A stretch of DNA of 10,403 nucleotides from assembly GCA_963620985.1 (NCBI GenBank), contig CAVFCI010000069.1, positions 1 through 10,403 on the forward strand, written 5' to 3'. This document shows positions 1 through 6,141 of this stretch, piece after piece (the first letter of the stretch is position 1; each line of letters begins with the position of its first letter). The position numbers and the translations under genes are program-made. Source of the stretch: F23-B02 sp963620985. GTDB taxonomy: Bacteria; Bacillota; Clostridia; Oscillospirales; Oscillospiraceae. The notes below the pieces were generated by a model. That model ran no database searches. It worked only from the letters and a program-made list of their open reading frames with translations, and was not told the origin of the DNA.

Positions 1-8
1 TCGGTTGG

Positions 9-29
9 AAAACCCCTCGCGAGGTTTTT
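9..29 (+). terminator. possible terminator of a gene left of the window
   Basis: AAAACC (9-14) pairs with GGTTTT (23-28) around a small CG-rich loop containing the palindrome TCGCGA, and a T-run follows at 25-29. This fits a short Rho-independent terminator for a plus-strand gene ending before the window. The stem is short and AT-rich at its base, so the call is tentative. Confidence 0.35.
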
Positions 30-52
30 GTTGCACTTGCTTGACTTTCTGC

Positions 53-111
53 CGTGTCAGCCGTGAGGCTGACGGATGAGGTGTTTATCAAATCATTTGC
101 CGTCAGGCAAA
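53..111 (+). repeat. copy A (remnant) of the intergenic hairpin repeat family
   Basis: Only the right half of the core is recognisable. It has stem GTCAGCC (56-62) / GGCTGAC (67-73), the conserved GGATGAGGTGTT box, then a second stem TTTGCC (96-101) / GGCAAA (106-111). In copies C and E this second stem is GCGGC/GCCGC, so its position and 4-nt loop are kept while the sequence differs. No terminal inverted repeat is visible, so this looks like a truncated relic. The 61-codon open frame across it (54-239) is not credible as a gene. Confidence 0.65.
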
Positions 112-155
112 CACAAATTTATATAAAATGTCTTAATTTAATCGGCAGAAAAAAT

Positions 156-190
156 GAGAGCACAGATTTTGAGGTCTGCGCTCTCTTTTT
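156..190 (+). terminator. terminator-like hairpin, near-copy of the one at 3788-3821
   Basis: GAGAGCACAGA (156-166) pairs with TCTGCGCTCTC (175-185) with one A-C mismatch, followed by five T. Read on the plus strand it nearly matches the terminator of the 34-residue peptide gene read on the minus strand, including the TTTTGA loop. No convincing gene precedes it here, so it may be the leftover end of a deleted small gene or transcript. Confidence 0.5.
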
Positions 191-240
191 GCGTCTGATA
201 TTAAGTTTTAGTTCCAATGTGACGGAAAATTTAAAATGAA

Positions 241-455
241 GCGTCGATTCAAGCTGCGTCATAAAACCGTCACTGCGGCACCATAACAAGGTTGCGGCTT
301 ACGCCGCGATTTCATGAACACCTCATCCGTCGCGCAAGCGCGACACCTTCCCCTCGTAGTAAGGGGAAGGCTTGGTGCGCCGATTTCGGTGCTGACAAAG
401 CCTGCACCGTACCTATATCAGCTCGCTGCGGTATCCGCAGCGCCCTCAATGCGCG
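241..455 (-). repeat. copy B of the intergenic hairpin repeat, reverse orientation
   Basis: Reads on the minus strand. The left window end (241 onward) is a degraded terminal inverted repeat. The other end (441-455) reads GCGCATTGAGGG on the minus strand. The core has a GCGGC/GCCGC stem (near 296-308), a GTCGCG/CGCGAC stem (329-344) and a CCTTCCCCT/AGGGGAAGG stem (345-370). A further palindrome GCTGCGG-TAT-CCGCAGC lies near 425-441. The copy overlaps the last codons and the stop codon of the unknown gene at 446-1000. It encodes no transposase. Confidence 0.8.
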
Positions 456-1000
456 CCGAAGAAGCCGGTGGTGGAGAGGTAGACGGCGACCCTTGTGACC
501 TCGCCGCGCTCGAAGCCGAGCTCGATCGCGACGCGCCCCTTTTCGGCGCGGCAGGAGTTGAAGCCGCCGTCGGTGATCCTGTACTTCGCGTTGAGCAGCA
601 GGGTCTTTGCGTCGAGCTCATCGTCGCCGACGCGGATGCCGAGCACGGAATAATACTTCTCGGTCGAGGAAAAGCCGATCACTCCGTAGCTGCCGAGGCC
701 GGAATCGGGGTGCTTGCCGAGGTAGTAGCGCGTATCGGTGTCGGCCTGCACGATGCCCTCGCCGCGTGAGTCGGTGAACCACTCGTAGCCGTCCTCATCG
801 TACTGCTGTGCATCCTCCGCGTTGCGGATGAAGCTTATCGAGCTGCCGAGCCGCCAGTCCATGAGCGAGCGCGTGTTCAGCTGCGCAAGCTCTATCGTCC
901 CGAACCACGAGAACGCCAGTGCCAGCACAAGCGCAAGCACCAGCACGGCGATGATCGCTATTTTCAGCGTTTTTTTCTGTATCCTTTTGAAAAACAGCAT
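446..1000 (-). CDS. membrane-anchored or secreted protein of unknown function, 184 aa
   Basis: Not recognised as a named family. The N-terminus is basic (KRIQKKTLK) and is followed by a single hydrophobic segment at about residues 13-32, with no lipobox Cys, so it is probably an N-terminally anchored extracytoplasmic protein. The rest (about 40-184) is soluble and beta-rich by appearance. The stretch around YSVLGIRVGDDELDAKTLL followed by a strand pair near KGRVAIELGFERGEVTRVAV loosely resembles small BLIP/SmpA-like domains (inference only). The ATG is well supported by AAAAGGAGC at 1006-1014 and a promoter at 1040-1067. The last residues and stop (GCG CAT TGA) lie inside the terminal inverted repeat of copy B, so the original C-terminus may have been altered by the insertion. 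Confidence 0.75.
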   Translation of the reverse strand: MLFFKRIQKKTLKIAIIAVLVLALVLALAFSWFGTIELAQLNTRSLMDWRLGSSISFIRNAEDAQQYDEDGYEWFTDSRGEGIVQADTDTRYYLGKHPDSGLGSYGVIGFSSTEKYYSVLGIRVGDDELDAKTLLLNAKYRITDGGFNSCRAEKGRVAIELGFERGEVTRVAVYLSTTGFFGAH

Positions 1001-1005
1001 ATAAT

Positions 1006-1014
1006 GCTCCTTTT
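1006..1014 (-). promoter_or_regulatory. ribosome binding site of the 446-1000 gene
   Basis: On the minus strand AAAAGGAGC lies 5 nt upstream of the ATG at 998-1000. It supports that start codon. Confidence 0.7.
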
Positions 1015-1039
1015 AAAGCGTTACGTTATTATCAAAAAT

Positions 1040-1067
1040 ATCATAACATTTAATAATAAAAAGTCAA
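1040..1067 (-). promoter_or_regulatory. sigma-A type promoter for the 446-1000 gene
   Basis: Minus strand: -35 TTGACT (1062-1067), 16-bp AT-rich spacer, -10 TATGAT (1040-1045). The predicted transcript start is near 1033, leaving a leader of about 33 nt that contains the ribosome binding site. Confidence 0.65.
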
Positions 1068-1089
1068 TAAGGGACGGGCGGTCAAAAAA

Positions 1090-1104
1090 TTAACATTTTG
1101 TTAA
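1090..1104. promoter_or_regulatory. perfect inverted repeat, possible operator
   Basis: TTAACA-TTT-TGTTAA lies in the divergent spacer between the unknown membrane protein gene and the surface nucleotidase gene, about 22 bp upstream of the -35 of the former. Its symmetry and position suit a regulator site. The sequence is AT-rich and short, so chance is possible. Confidence 0.25.
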
Positions 1105-1186
1105 TAGCGAGATTGTCAAATATGCACTAAAAGCGTGTCGGTTTTTCGTGAAAACGTCAAATATTAGGGCACGGCAAGATTCCCGC

Positions 1187-1215
1187 TTCAAGCCCGCCGG
1201 TGCTTGTGCTATAAT
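1187..1215 (+). promoter_or_regulatory. extended -10 promoter of the surface nucleotidase
   Basis: A perfect TATAAT (1210-1215) is preceded by TG and one base (TG at 1207-1208), an extended -10. A weak -35, TTCAAG, lies at 1187-1192 with a 17-bp spacer. The transcript would start near 1222, about 37 nt before the ATG. This promoter falls inside the upstream-extended open frame that begins at 1148, which argues for the start at 1259. Confidence 0.65.
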
Positions 1216-1258
1216 GTTTTTATCGGAAGTACCGAAAATTTTTATCAGGAGGAGTCAC

Positions 1259-3406
1259 ATGAAAAACACGAAGAAGCTTCTTGCTCTGCTGCTGGTCATT
1301 GCCATGATATTTGCTCTGGCAGTTCCGGCCTTCGCAGAGGAAGAGACAGGCACAATGGAGGGCAAGACCGTTATCCTGCATTCGAACGACGTTCACGGTG
1401 CGATAGCGGGCTATGCAAACATGGCGGCGCTTGCAGCCGAGTATGAAGCGCAGGGCGCTCAGGTCATAGTCGCGGACGCAGGCGACTTCAGTCAGGGCAA
1501 GGTCGAGGTCAGCTCGAACAAGGGCCTGAACGCGGTCAAAATGATGAACGTGACCGGCTACGACATCGCCACCATCGGCAACCACGAGTTCGACTACGGC
1601 TATGCACAGCTCGTTGAGAATCTCAAGGAAGCGCAGTTCGATATCGTCTGCTGCAACGTTCTCAATGAGGACGGCAGCCCCGTGTTCGACGGCAGCAAGA
1701 TCGTCACCGTCGGCGATCTGAAGATCGGCTTCATCGGCGTTAACACTCCCGAGAGCCAGACCAAGGCAAACCCCGCGCTCATTCAGGGACTCAAGTGGCT
1801 TGCAGGCGAGGATATGACCAAGGCCGTTCAGGCTGAGGCAGACAAGCTTCAGGGCGAGGCCGACGTTATCGTCGTTCTGTCCCACCTCGGCGTTGATTCC
1901 GAGAGCGCACCCAACCGCTCGACCGATATGTGGGCAGGTCTCACCGGCGTTGACTTCATCATCGACGGCCACTCCCACACCGTTATGACCGCAGGCGCGG
2001 CGGGCGAGCCCATCCAGTCCACCGGCACGGCATTTGCAAACATCGGCGTTATCGTTATCGACAACGCGGAAAAGAAGATCGTGAGCAACGAGCTCGTCGC
2101 GCTCGGCGATGAGTCCGCGAAGGACGAGACCGTCGCAGCGGCGGCACAGGCCATCATTGACGAGATCGATGCCGAGATGGGCTCTGTGTTCGCAAAGAAC
2201 GAGGTCGATCTCACAGGCGACAGAAGCTACAGCGCAAAGACCGGACTTTACGGCAACCGCGACGGCGAGACAAACCTCGGCGACCTCATCACAGACTCCA
2301 TGGTATGGACCATCAAGAAGACCGGCGGCGTGACCGTTGACGAGAAGAACCTCGTTGCAGTCACCAACGGCGGCGGCATCCGCGCAGCCATTGCAGCGGG
2401 CGATATCACCAAGAAGGATGTCAACGCCGTTCTGCCCTTCGGCAACACCATCGCTGTCGTATACATCACGGGCGCTGAGCTGCTCGAGGCTCTCGAGGCT
2501 TCGACCTACTGCTCCCCCGTCAGTGCCATCGGCGGCTTCCCTCAGGTCTCCGGCATTGAATACACGATAGACACCTCCAAGGCGTATGACGCGAACGAGG
2601 ATACCTATCCCGGCTCGACCTACTACGGACCGAAGACCATCAACCGCGTTACCATAAACAGCATAAACGGCGAGGCCTTCGACGCAGAGGCCACCTATGC
2701 GGTCGTCACCAACAACTTCCTCGCAGCAGGCGGCGACACCTACTATGCATTTGCCGCCGCAACCAGCCAGTTTGACACCGGCATCCCCCTCGACGAGGCG
2801 CTGATGGACTACATCACCACCGAGCTCAACGGCGTTATCGGCGAGGAATACGCCGCGCCCAGAGGCAGCGTCAGCTACAGTATGCCGTTTGAGGACGTTA
2901 GCGCCGGCGCATACTTCGACTCGATCCTGTGGGCATACACAAACGGCATCACCAAGGGCACGTCCGACACTGCCTTCAGTCCCGATAAGGCCTGCACCCG
3001 CGCTCAGATCATCACCCTCATGTACCGTGCGGCAGGCTCCCCCGAGGTTTCCGCCGACGTGGAGAATCCGTTCACCGACGTGAGCGAGGACAGCGTATAC
3101 TACAACGCGATCATGTGGGCATACGAAAACGGCATCACCGAGGGCACGACCAAGACGACCTTCAGCCCCAACGCGGCCTGCACCCGCGCTCAGATCGTGA
3201 CCTTCCAGTGGCGTGCAAACGGCTCCGAAGAGGTCGAAACCTGGTGCGGCTTCACGGATGTACCGCAGTTTAACAGCTACTATGCAATGTCCGTATCCTG
3301 GGCAGTCGAGAAGGGCATCGCCAAGGGCACGAGCGATACCACCTTCAGCCCCAACGATCCCGTCACCCGCGCTCAGGCAGTCACCTTCCTCCACAGAGCT
3401 CAGTGA
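1259..3406 (+). CDS. secreted 5'-nucleotidase / metallophosphoesterase with three SLH anchors, 715 aa
   Basis: A UshA/YfkN-type nucleotide phosphohydrolase, expected to remove phosphate from extracellular nucleotides. Residues 1-26 form a signal peptide ending AFA. The metallophosphoesterase domain (about 36-245) shows the dimetal motifs: D44-x-H46 in NDVHG, D76 in AGDF, GNHE 107-110, SH 208-209 and GHSH 237-240. The C-terminal nucleotidase domain (about 315-505) has NGGGIR at 370-375, PFGN at 393-396 and NNFLAAGGDTYY at 485-496, the usual nucleotide-stacking region. Three SLH repeats follow (about 542-590, 604-652, 663-715), each with a TRAQ motif, which should bind secondary cell-wall polymer and hold the enzyme on the cell surface. 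The start is set by AGGAGG 6 nt upstream; an in-frame start at 1148 would precede the promoter. Exact substrate is not deducible. Confidence 0.93.
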   Translation: MKNTKKLLALLLVIAMIFALAVPAFAEEETGTMEGKTVILHSNDVHGAIAGYANMAALAAEYEAQGAQVIVADAGDFSQGKVEVSSNKGLNAVKMMNVTGYDIATIGNHEFDYGYAQLVENLKEAQFDIVCCNVLNEDGSPVFDGSKIVTVGDLKIGFIGVNTPESQTKANPALIQGLKWLAGEDMTKAVQAEADKLQGEADVIVVLSHLGVDSESAPNRSTDMWAGLTGVDFIIDGHSHTVMTAGAAGEPIQSTGTAFANIGVIVIDNAEKKIVSNELVALGDESAKDETVAAAAQAIIDEIDAEMGSVFAKNEVDLTGDRSYSAKTGLYGNRDGETNLGDLITDSMVWTIKKTGGVTVDEKNLVAVTNGGGIRAAIAAGDITKKDVNAVLPFGNTIAVVYITGAELLEALEASTYCSPVSAIGGFPQVSGIEYTIDTSKAYDANEDTYPGSTYYGPKTINRVTINSINGEAFDAEATYAVVTNNFLAAGGDTYYAFAAATSQFDTGIPLDEALMDYITTELNGVIGEEYAAPRGSVSYSMPFEDVSAGAYFDSILWAYTNGITKGTSDTAFSPDKACTRAQIITLMYRAAGSPEVSADVENPFTDVSEDSVYYNAIMWAYENGITEGTTKTTFSPNAACTRAQIVTFQWRANGSEEVETWCGFTDVPQFNSYYAMSVSWAVEKGIAKGTSDTTFSPNDPVTRAQAVTFLHRAQ

Positions 3407-3443
3407 GCCTCCGTAAAATAAGCAAAGCCTGATATATTCAAAG

Positions 3444-3476
3444 CTCCCGAAGCACCATCGCTTCGGGAGTTTTTTT
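3444..3476 (+). terminator. Rho-independent terminator of the surface nucleotidase
   Basis: Perfect 10-bp stem CTCCCGAAGC (3444-3453) / GCTTCGGGAG (3460-3469) with a 6-nt loop, followed by seven T (3470-3476). The T-run directly abuts the end of repeat copy C. Confidence 0.92.
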
Positions 3477-3479
3477 ACT

Positions 3480-3787
3480 GGCGCTTTGAGGCAGCTACGG
3501 ATACGCATGTTGCAGGTGCACGGTGTCGAAACATCGGAGGAAACCGTAACGTTTCGCAACCCGCAGGTACGGTGCAAGCTTTGCCCGCACTGAAATCGGC
3601 GCACCAAGCCTTCCCCTTGCTACGAGGGGAAGGTGTCGGCGGCAGCCGACGGATGAGGTGTTCATGAAATCGCGGCGACAGCCGCAACATTGCTCCACAA
3701 TCACGGGAGGCGACAGAGCTTTTGCTTTGTCAGCACTCTCGACACCGTGCCACCGCAATCAATGTATAGGTGCAGCCCCAATGCGCC
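3480..3787 (+). repeat. copy C of the intergenic hairpin repeat, complete, about 308 bp
   Basis: The left end (GGCGCTTTGAGGCAGCTAC) and the reverse complement of the right end (GGCGCATTGGGGCTGCACC) align over about 50 bp through CGGTGTCGA, giving long imperfect terminal inverted repeats. Outside the left end is T7 followed by ACT; A7 follows the right end directly. The core has the CCTTCCCCT/AGGGGAAGG stem (3609-3633), GTCGGC/GCCGAC (3635-3650) and GCGGC/GCCGC (near 3672-3685). It codes for nothing credible and lies between two convergent transcription units. A MITE-like, non-autonomous element is the best reading. Confidence 0.85.
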
Positions 3788-3821
3788 AAAAAAAGAGCGC
3801 AGACTTCAAAATCTGCGCTCT
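3788..3821 (-). terminator. terminator of the 34-residue peptide gene
   Basis: On the minus strand, AGAGCGCAGA pairs perfectly with TCTGCGCTCT (3794-3803 with 3812-3821) around an 8-nt loop, and a T-run of seven (3788-3794) follows. The T-run ends exactly where repeat copy C begins. A near-copy of this hairpin lies at 156-190. Confidence 0.85.
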
Positions 3822-3835
3822 CTTTGCACTCATTT

Positions 3836-3940
3836 TTACTTCTTCAGTATTTCGAAGAAATCCTTGATCGCCTGAATGGCTATCTTTGCAGCTTCGTCAG
3901 CGTCGGCCTTGTCGAGAATGTCAAGAATGATATCCCACAT
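3836..3940 (-). CDS. 34-residue amphipathic peptide, function unknown
   Basis: A very short gene, but with full gene signals. AAGGAGG lies 8 nt before the ATG, the reading frame is clean, and a strong terminator starts about 15 nt after the TAA. The peptide begins MWDIILDILDK, has a polar Ala/Asp turn (residues 11-17, KADADEA) and then a helix-prone segment ending AIKDFFEILKK. Ile, Leu and Phe recur every three to four residues (I4, I5, I8, L9, I20, I25, F28, F29, L32), so two amphipathic helices joined by a turn are likely. Acidic residues outnumber basic ones by three, and there is no signal peptide or Cys. A TATAGT at 3989-3994 could be a -10, but no good -35 is visible. It resembles in design, not closely in sequence, the 41-residue product at 8161-8286. 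Options include a membrane-active peptide, a small regulatory protein or a signalling peptide. I cannot choose among them. Confidence 0.65.
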   Translation of the reverse strand: MWDIILDILDKADADEAAKIAIQAIKDFFEILKK

Positions 3941-3948
3941 AATTTTTT

Positions 3949-3955
3949 CCTCCTT
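3949..3955 (-). promoter_or_regulatory. strong ribosome binding site of the 34-residue peptide gene
   Basis: AAGGAGG on the minus strand, 8 nt before the ATG, is a near-perfect Shine-Dalgarno sequence. It is the main evidence that this tiny frame is translated. Confidence 0.75.
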
Positions 3956-4033
3956 CTTTGCAGATTAAATTTCCTTACTCCGCATGTTACTATAAAGGAG
4001 AAAAATTAAAACGACGTTAGAAAGATGGTTTAA

Positions 4034-5099
4034 TTATTTGCAAGTGGCTTTAGAAACTTTAAAATAGTGGATCGCCATGAGCACGATGAACACGCTGCTG
4101 CAATAGCCGAAGATGGGATAGACTACGCCGATGAGGTCGCCGAAGCCGAACAGGCTGCCGAGGAACATGCACAGGGCACACAGTGCGGTGAAGGGCTTCC
4201 TTTGCCGCTCAATGCGCGCGGATTTTGCCGTGAGCATGCTCACAAAGGCAACGAGGCTCGACAGCGCCGTGCCGAACATCGCAAGCAGCAGCAGCACACC
4301 GTAGACATAGCCCCAGACCGCGCCGCGGCTCTGCGCGAGGGCGAGCATCGGCAGCTCGGCGGAGGCCGTTTCGGGTGCGGCGGAGACGGAGACGAGCACG
4401 CTGCCCGCGATAAGCAGCAGCACGCCCGCGCCGATAGCGATGCCGCCGATGGCGGCCTTTTTGCTTTTTACATACGGGCCGAGCGGCGCGATCATGGCGA
4501 TGCTGCCGAAGACGTTATAGCAGGCAAAGCTCACCGCCGCGACGAGCCACGAGCCCATGAGCGGATTGCTGCCGCCGCCGGAGGACGGCAGAACGATGCC
4601 GTTTGAGCACACGCTCATGATGCCGAAAACGAGCGTCACGGCTGACAGCACCGGCACGGTGGCCGAGAACGCCGAGACCATGCCCGAAAATCCGGCCAGC
4701 GACACCGCCGCGACGAGCGCGATGAACACCGCCGAGCCGATATACGGCGCAAGGCCGAACAGCTGGCTCAAAAGCGCGCCGATGCCGGCGGACATGATCG
4801 TGCCCACACCGAACAGGAACAGCAGCTCGAGCAGCGTCACCGCGCCGCGCACGACGGGTGCGTTCCAGCACACGACGAGCTTGTCGATCTCGCGCAGACC
4901 CGTGAGCCTGCCGAGCAGGATCATCACAACGCCCGTAAAAAACAGCAGTCCGACCGCCAGCAGCAGTCCCGCCCAGCCCTTTGCGCCGAACGAGCCGAAA
5001 AATTGCCACAGCTCCTGTCCGGAGACGTAGCCCGCCCCCAGAAAGCAGCCGGCAAACGCCAGCCCCAGATTGAAGCATCCTATTTTCTTGATAGCGCAT
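4034..5099 (-). CDS. YkvI-like multipass membrane transporter, start region frameshifted
   Basis: Resembles the YkvI-type membrane protein family (APC-like transporters, substrate unknown). The in-frame product from 5092 to 4034 is 352 residues. It opens IKKIGCFNLGLAFAG and contains FLGAGYVSGQEL followed by FFGSFG, matching the family's N-terminal GAGFASGQE...FF signature. About ten hydrophobic segments follow, with PLGPYVKSKK in a loop and VVYPIFGY near the end, also family-like. No ATG, GTG or TTG lies in this frame before residue 56; the first is the GTG at 4925-4927, which would delete the first helix and the signature. The only well-placed ATG (5097-5099, after AAAGG) is in another frame, and removing one T at 5093 would join it as Met-Arg-Ile-Lys-Lys. 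So either a one-base frameshift or a non-standard AUC start. Repeat copy D ends about 22 bp upstream. Confidence 0.75.
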
Positions 5100-5120
5100 C
5101 AACGCCTTTCTTTTTTTAAT

Positions 5121-5366
5121 AGCGCATTCAGGCTGTGCCTATGCGGTGATTGCGGCTTTGCCGCACCTCAATAATGCTGCGATTTCCATCCGTCAGCCTT
5201 GCGGCTGACACCCTCCCCTCGAACTTTGTAAGGGGAAGGCAAGGTGCGTCGGTTTCAGTGCTGACAAAACTTGCTCCGCACCTGCGTTACGCGAAACATA
5301 TCTGTTTCCTCCGTTGTCTCCGGTCGGGCGCCTGCAATAAGCGTATAGGTACAGCCCTAAAGCGCC
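5121..5366 (-). repeat. copy D of the intergenic hairpin repeat, reverse orientation, about 246 bp
   Basis: Both ends carry the terminal inverted repeat: AGCGCATTCAGGCTGTGCC at the left, and GGCGCTTTAGGGCTGTACC when the right end is read on the minus strand. Seven T precede the left end by 2 nt and A-runs follow the right end. The core has GTCAGCC/GGCTGAC (5192-5209) and a slightly imperfect CCCTCCCCT/AGGGGAAGG stem. It separates nth from the YkvI-like gene, which run in the same direction, and its left end reaches the ribosome binding region of the latter. Confidence 0.82.
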
Positions 5367-5409
5367 TCTAAAAAAGTTGAAAATGCAGCGGAGGCGGGTT
5401 ATAATTATT

Positions 5410-6051
5410 TTATCCGAGCCCCTCGGCGAACTGGCAGACGGGGCGCAGGGTACAGCTCTCGCAGCCGGGCTTGCGTGCGGTGCAGACGGCGCGGCCATGC
5501 AGCACGATGCGGTGGCAGAAGTCGGAGCTCTTCTCCGGCGGCAGGCACCTGCGCAGCTCGCGCTCGATCTTCTCGGGCTCCTTGAGCCCGTCAACGAGCC
5601 CCAGCCGGTTTGATATGCGTATGCAGTGCGTGTCCACGACCGTCGAGCCCGGCACATGGTAGATATCGCCGAGGATGAGGTTCGCGGTCTTGCGCCCGAC
5701 GCCCGGCAGCTTCAGCAGATCGTCCATGTTATCGGGCACTTTTCCGCCGAAGTCACGCAGCAGCATCTGCGCGGCGGCGACGATATCGCGTGCCTTGGCG
5801 CGGTAAAAGCCGCAGGAGCGAACATATTCCCCGACCTCGGCAGGGTCTGCCGCGGCGAAGCCTTCGAGCGTCGGGAAGCGCTCAAACAGCGCGGGCGTTA
5901 CCTCGTTGACGCGCGCGTCGGTGCACTGCGCGGCAAGGCGCACCGAGAACAGGAGCTCGTAGTCCTTTTTGTAATCGAGTGTGCAGTCGGCAAGAGGATA
6001 TGCCTCCTCCAGAAGCCGGACTATCTCCGAAACCTGCTGCTTTGTGCGCAT
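5410..6051 (-). CDS. nth: endonuclease III (DNA glycosylase / AP lyase), 213 aa
   Basis: Base-excision-repair enzyme that removes oxidised pyrimidines and cleaves abasic sites. The family-defining parts are all present: LAAQCTDARVNE near 39-50, the helix-hairpin-helix LPGVGRKTA (115-123) with catalytic Lys121, and VDTH (139-142) with catalytic Asp140. The 4Fe-4S cluster cysteines follow the C-x6-C-x2-C-x5-C spacing (190, 197, 200, 206). The length is normal. The ATG at 6049-6051 is preceded by a GGGGTGG-like ribosome site; a longer frame to 6117 would add 22 unrelated residues and run into the spacer shared with rarA. The gene is divergent from rarA and followed on the same strand by repeat copy D and the YkvI-like gene. 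Confidence 0.95.
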   Translation of the reverse strand: MRTKQQVSEIVRLLEEAYPLADCTLDYKKDYELLFSVRLAAQCTDARVNEVTPALFERFPTLEGFAAADPAEVGEYVRSCGFYRAKARDIVAAAQMLLRDFGGKVPDNMDDLLKLPGVGRKTANLILGDIYHVPGSTVVDTHCIRISNRLGLVDGLKEPEKIERELRRCLPPEKSSDFCHRIVLHGRAVCTARKPGCESCTLRPVCQFAEGLG

Positions 6052-6070
6052 AAAACCACCCCTTTGCGGT

Positions 6071-6076
6071 ATTTTA
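6071..6076 (-). promoter_or_regulatory. possible extended -10 element for nth
   Basis: On the minus strand TAAAAT is preceded by TG and one base. It would place the transcript start about 13 nt before the nth ATG, which is short but workable. No -35 is evident. Confidence 0.3.
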
Positions 6077-6141
6077 GCACATCCTCGGCCACAGCGCCAC
6101 AGTAAATATGGCCGCACTCAATATTTTCCGGAGGAAAACAC

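Noticed and set aside
54..239. 61-codon frame at the left edge
   Set aside because: It runs through repeat remnant A and a terminator hairpin, with no ribosome site.
1220..3607. 795-codon open frame on the minus strand
   Set aside because: It lies antisense to the nucleotidase, which has full domain motifs. The frame is a by-product of GC-rich codon use; its translation has no family-like features.
3480..3787. Insertion sequence with its own transposase
   Set aside because: The element has terminal inverted repeats but no reading frame with transposase motifs; it could only be non-autonomous.
4515..5099. Arg-rich frame starting at the well-placed ATG near 5099
   Set aside because: The translation is low-complexity Arg/Ala/Gly text, whereas the neighbouring frame encodes the conserved YkvI-like membrane protein. 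It is treated as the frameshift product.
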